A stretch of 64,000 nucleotides of DNA from Sediminicola sp035798135 (lineage in GTDB: Bacteria; Bacteroidota; Bacteroidia; Flavobacteriales; Flavobacteriaceae), in the NCBI GenBank assembly GCA_035798135.1, contig JAPFBR010000008.1, positions 50,924-114,923 on the forward strand. The letters run 5' to 3'. Below are positions 61,501 through 64,000 of this stretch, piece after piece. The notes beneath the pieces were generated by a model that was given only the letters and a program-made list of their open reading frames with translations, made no database searches and was not told the DNA's origin. Within the stretch, counting starts at the first letter, position 1; every line of letters begins with the position of its first letter. The position numbers were made by a program, and so were the translations under genes.

Positions 61501-62292
61501 GCAGCTGGAATTGGAATCGAGGGAGTGAATTACTCAGGTGGACTGGTGATTACAGAAAATACGATAACGGGAAATGGGATTAGTTCTGTAGCTTGTAGCA
61601 GTGGTATATTTGATGACGCAGGTATCCGATTAAAGGCTGCGAATGTTGAAGTCTCCAAAAATATAATACATGGTAACCGGGGAGAAGGTGTTGTTGTGGC
61701 TGAAAATGTTACAGGCATCTGGATAACACAGAATTCCATGTATAACAATGGACTCAGGGCGCCATCTTTAGGTATAGATTTGGATAATTCCAAAAAAACC
61801 GGGGACGGGGTTAGTTTAAACGATAATGGGGATGGAGACAGCGGGCCAAATAATTTAAACAACTTTCCTATTTTTAAAACGATATCCACGAATGGCGCCA
61901 ATCTTATCGTACAGGGATGGGCAAGACCAGGAGCTATCATAGAACTTTTTATATCAGATGTTTCTTCGGGAACTGCATTACCAGGAGCTAATCAGCTTGG
62001 ATATAGTGCCGATTATGGGGAAGGGCAAACTTATTTAGCAACTGTGATAGAAGGGACTGTAGGGGATCTGGACACCGGTGTGTCTAACTATTCAGATGTT
62101 GATGGGAGTACGGATACTACCAATAATTTTAAATTCTCTATACCATTACCTATTGGGGCCATGGTAGGACAAAAGATTACAGCTACCGCTACTATTGCCA
62201 ATAGTACTTCAGAATTTTCACCTGTGTCCATTATTAAGGTCAGTAGCATCATAACCAATAGGAGAATTACATATCGGGTAAACAAGAGTTGA
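58528..62292 (+). CDS. Large secreted protein: Calx-beta, SdrD-B-like and parallel beta-helix domains, basic tail
   Basis: A 1254-residue exported protein (signal YILIMLLFGFSNVMGQ). Order: beta domain to about 175; Calx-beta at about 180-290 (SINDVTVNEGSGSAIFTV; SDYIAKTGTLNFSG); a DUF-like region with YLYWSHSGALPDT and GGWSLLVFYSDPSLP; a collagen-binding B/SdrD-like fold from about 588 (ITGTVFEDINYGGGAG; LGGAKVELYNSTG); a right-handed beta-helix at about 870-1090 (ITIRNLAIYSN; IIIRYNLINDAAGIGIEG) like those of polysaccharide-active or adhesive proteins. It ends IITNRRITYRVNKS. No catalytic residues were identified. Follows the preceding tail-bearing gene with 246 bp between. Confidence 0.82.
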   Translation: MLYLLKFRIYNNRGYILIMLLFGFSNVMGQQTFLDNFNTTSYSNNNGTSSFSSNWNEGNDDNSPSGGGIRIANNVLQFQKIDNELIERSLNLSGALNATLTFNYNGADRGGQTLLVQLWNGSLWQTVSTLNNNNSGSISYPLTANQMSSSSAIRFVSGSGKWGKNDIYYIDNVQFSASYGPTLSINDVTVNEGSGSAIFTVTHTDGNATGAFTVNYTTVNGSALAGSDYIAKTGTLNFSGISGVTNTISISIIDDSEYESSETFTIQFTSVSNPSVNISDVGIGTITDNEVILNNTPLTLFDDFAGYIGYTSTGGTLRTQDNNTNACSVTNSSSNTLTSSIPVSGLVDRAYLYWSHSGALPDTQVTFEGNTVNADYVYTSSLTGGRIFYGGVSDVTSIIKGITNPSTNVYDFSGLTIDTSNTYCSSATVLGGWSLLVFYSDPSLPASTINLYQGFHGESNSSSSYTLGGFFAIGATGSKTTVLSWEGDQTLSNNELLSVTSGAGTFTLSGDGDNNGITVNNPFNSTIYDNTATPVVNNALAYGVDLDTYDVSPYVTAGESTISTTVQSGQDFIILNAVVLKVPSNLITGTVFEDINYGGGAGRNLINSNGIPLGGAKVELYNSTGTLLQTYTTNSSGKYVFGGMANGTYTVRVVNGTVKSTRIGGSACTTCLPTQTFKVDYALGALTENPNKVGGENPSGVDPASGIRTGAQSISSVTIFSQGVVGVDFGYNFNTIVNTNQIGQGSLNQFITNANNLDETGLDIEANSIFDPAAGEDTSIFMIPPTGDALGRAASTTYGSGYFDIFITDAQQLPIMTAANTIVDGRTQTAYSGNTNAGTLGAGGTSVGVNGSALFNFNRPEIQVHRNGGDVFRTQGNNITIRNLAIYSNDKAGILVNAGLTNVFDNILGVNALGVKSGAIQYATEVIGGTAIIARNFFNGSDIAAIRINGGSNTILEYNHIFQNGTGTTCMDNILLDSGSGIIIRYNLINDAAGIGIEGVNYSGGLVITENTITGNGISSVACSSGIFDDAGIRLKAANVEVSKNIIHGNRGEGVVVAENVTGIWITQNSMYNNGLRAPSLGIDLDNSKKTGDGVSLNDNGDGDSGPNNLNNFPIFKTISTNGANLIVQGWARPGAIIELFISDVSSGTALPGANQLGYSADYGEGQTYLATVIEGTVGDLDTGVSNYSDVDGSTDTTNNFKFSIPLPIGAMVGQKITATATIANSTSEFSPVSIIKVSSIITNRRITYRVNKS
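62248..62292 (+). other. Shared C-terminal tail, copy 2
   Basis: IITNRRITYRVNKS and stop; see copy at 58237-58281. Confidence 0.8.
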
Positions 62293-62936
62293 TCTTTCAA
62301 TTTCTATTATTCTTAATCGAATAAGATTTCCAATTTTTCAGTAATCTGAAACTGGATTTTAAGTGTAATATATCTATTTTCATGCCAATAAACTTCCTTT
62401 TCATACCTAAAACTGGATTATTTAAATGGATTTCTTAGAGGTTGTTTATAGTTTAAAATGATCCAATAGTTGTATTTTTTTCGATTTTTAAAGTCCTCCT
62501 TTTCTATAAAAATTCACTCCCTTTTAAACCTAAAAATGAGTGTAAAAACCCTCCAATTTACGATCAGATCATAAACTATAATGTTGTTGATTTGACAACA
62601 TTACGAACAGATGAAAGGATGCGTAATCAAGACGAGATGTCATACGCCAAGTCTTGATATTACTGCACTAATCGACCAAAGACATCCAAGAATTAGCAAA
62701 TATTAAGTCTTGAAACTACACTTTATCGATGGTAGACAATACTAATTGGTACTTACACAACATTTATTTTCCTCGGGCTAGCTTCCTGCTAATTTTGTAG
62801 CGTGTAATAATATCAATTTGGCATTAAAGTTTTTTTAAGAATTCTTTCCGTGTCCGATGATATTTGAAAAACCAGCTTTATGATGAGGTATTCAAAAGAC
62901 CGAAAGCATAAAAATATTTACAGTAAACCGACAACC
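62293..62936. other. Long non-coding gap before the last gene
   Basis: About 640 bases, AT-rich. It has two AAACTGGATT direct repeats (around 62350 and 62409) and the inverted repeat listed separately, but no gene, tRNA or clear terminator. It is long for this genome and may include a regulated promoter. Confidence 0.55.
62579..62603. promoter_or_regulatory. Perfect 9-bp inverted repeat
   Basis: TAATGTTGT, 7-nt spacer, ACAACATTA. About 330 bp upstream of the last gene. Looks like an operator; binding protein unknown. Confidence 0.45.
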
Positions 62937-64000
62937 ATGAGTAAAAAGATTTTATTAATCATTTTCTTGATATCAGGATTTGCCTTTTCGCAAACCACTG
63001 TTACACTTCAGGATCAATGTAATTGTGAAGTGCTAAGTGGTACTGCAGTTACTGCTCCGGGGGCTTCTGCCCCGACGGGTGCGGACATTGGAGATATTTA
63101 TGTGAACACCAATACAGGAACTATTTATTTCTGGGATGGAAATTCTTGGGAACTGACTTCTTCGGATAATCAGCAACTACAGAATTTTAGCTTCAACGCA
63201 GGAACCAACCAGTTGACACTGGTTTTGGAGAACGGGGGTAGCTTGAGTGTTGACTTGAGCAGCTTAAGCAATATTGGATCGGATGACCAAACTGCTTCAG
63301 AGGTAATTTATGATAATTCAACATCGGGCTTGTCGGCTGGTACGGTGCAATTGGCAATTGATGAACTTAATAATGCTGCAAATACTGTAAATCTGATTGA
63401 CAACGGAAATGGAACATATACCTTTACAAAGTCAAATGGTGCTACAGTTACCATTTCAGACACTTCTGTTTCAACACTAACCAATAACGGTGACGCGACT
63501 TTTACATATACTTCTGAAGATGGAAGCACTACAATAATAGATATAAGGGATTTTGAAACCCTTACGGCAATCGCGCTCAATGCCGATAACACGAACATAG
63601 ATTATACGGACGAGGATGGTGTGGTAACACAGTTGAACCTATCTGCAATAGTAGACAACCTTGAGACCGTGACCACCATTGTGGCCAACTCTAATGGTAC
63701 CTTTACCTATTCGGATGAGGACGGTGTTGATACTATTATTGACATCACCAACTTGGAGACGTTGACGTCAATCGCTCTGAACGCTGACAATACGAACATA
63801 GACTATACGGACGAGGACGGGGTTGTAACCCAGTTGAATTTATCCGCCATTGTCGACAACCTGGAAACGGTGACCACTATTGTGGCCAACGCCAATGGGA
63901 CCTTTACCTATTCGGACGAGGATGGTGTTGATACTATTATTGACATCACCAACTTGGAGACGTTGACGTCAATCGCTCTGAACGCTGACAATACGAACAT
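62937..64000 (+). CDS. Secreted repeat protein (partial, C-terminus off window)
   Basis: At least 354 residues remain in frame to the window end. It starts MSKKILLIIFLISGFAFSQ, a signal peptide ending in FSQ, then a cysteine pair (QCNCEV) and GDIYVNTNTGTIYFWDGNSW, typical of flavobacterial surface proteins. From about residue 215 it consists of 67-residue (201-bp) beta repeats (NADNTNIDYTDEDGVVTQLN; NGTFTYSDEDGVDTIIDITN) whose copies are very similar in DNA. More repeats presumably lie beyond the window, so a large adhesin is likely. Confidence 0.85.
   Translation, partial: MSKKILLIIFLISGFAFSQTTVTLQDQCNCEVLSGTAVTAPGASAPTGADIGDIYVNTNTGTIYFWDGNSWELTSSDNQQLQNFSFNAGTNQLTLVLENGGSLSVDLSSLSNIGSDDQTASEVIYDNSTSGLSAGTVQLAIDELNNAANTVNLIDNGNGTYTFTKSNGATVTISDTSVSTLTNNGDATFTYTSEDGSTTIIDIRDFETLTAIALNADNTNIDYTDEDGVVTQLNLSAIVDNLETVTTIVANSNGTFTYSDEDGVDTIIDITNLETLTSIALNADNTNIDYTDEDGVVTQLNLSAIVDNLETVTTIVANANGTFTYSDEDGVDTIIDITNLETLTSIALNADNTN

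Overview
The window is chromosomal DNA from a member of the Bacteroidota, most likely a marine or environmental member of the Flavobacteriaceae. The grounds are AT-rich coding sequence, near absence of Shine-Dalgarno sequences, promoters of the Bacteroidota type (TTG, about 19 nt, TAnnTTTG), and a type IX secretion (T9SS) outer-membrane set: a PorP/SprF protein, a PorE-like OmpA protein and a giant adhesin with a gliding-type C-terminal sorting domain. All functions below come from reading the sequence and from family knowledge; no database search was run.

Layout. 1-4.4 kb: coaD (partial) and ddl on the minus strand, diverging from a PASTA protein, an RluA-type pseudouridine synthase, yaaA, a small lipoprotein and a convergent 42-residue ribosomal THX gene. 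4.7-8.9 kb: pyruvate carboxylase, with an uninterrupted run of 12 G in its ATP-grasp loop, and a uracil-DNA-glycosylase-like protein. 9.2-12.3 kb (minus): a flavin disulfide reductase and a secreted M20 peptidase. 12.4-19.5 kb (minus): a complete trpEGDCFBA operon preceded by an 18-residue leader peptide with three consecutive Trp codons, a strong terminator and a plausible antiterminator, that is, a ribosome-mediated trp attenuator. 19.6-21.3 kb (minus): a MarR-nitroreductase-YceI operon with its own promoter and palindromic operator candidate.

21.5-30.7 kb (plus): rhodanese, DUF2851, PspC-like protein, K+ channel, an AGCS sodium/amino-acid symporter with unusual N-terminal extracytoplasmic domains, an NSS symporter with an extracytoplasmic insertion plus an overlapping 51-residue small subunit, a helix-hairpin-helix protein and an acyl-CoA dehydrogenase. 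31-48 kb is the translation/transcription core: rpsU (with a rare strong Shine-Dalgarno), a Xer recombinase, hpf, tRNA-Thr/Tyr/Gly/Thr, tuf, tRNA-Trp, secE, nusG, rplKAJL, rpoBC, a DUF3467 gene, and convergent prfC.

48.5-64 kb is a cell-surface region: a 1637-residue thrombospondin-type-3-repeat adhesin with four ~675-bp near-identical DNA repeats, its PorP/SprF and OmpA partners, two large secreted proteins that share an unusual basic C-terminal tail, and the start of a third secreted repeat protein (201-bp repeats) that runs off the window. The most interesting items are the trp attenuator, the modified sodium symporters, the shared C-terminal tail, the poly-G tract in pyc and the expanding adhesin repeats.
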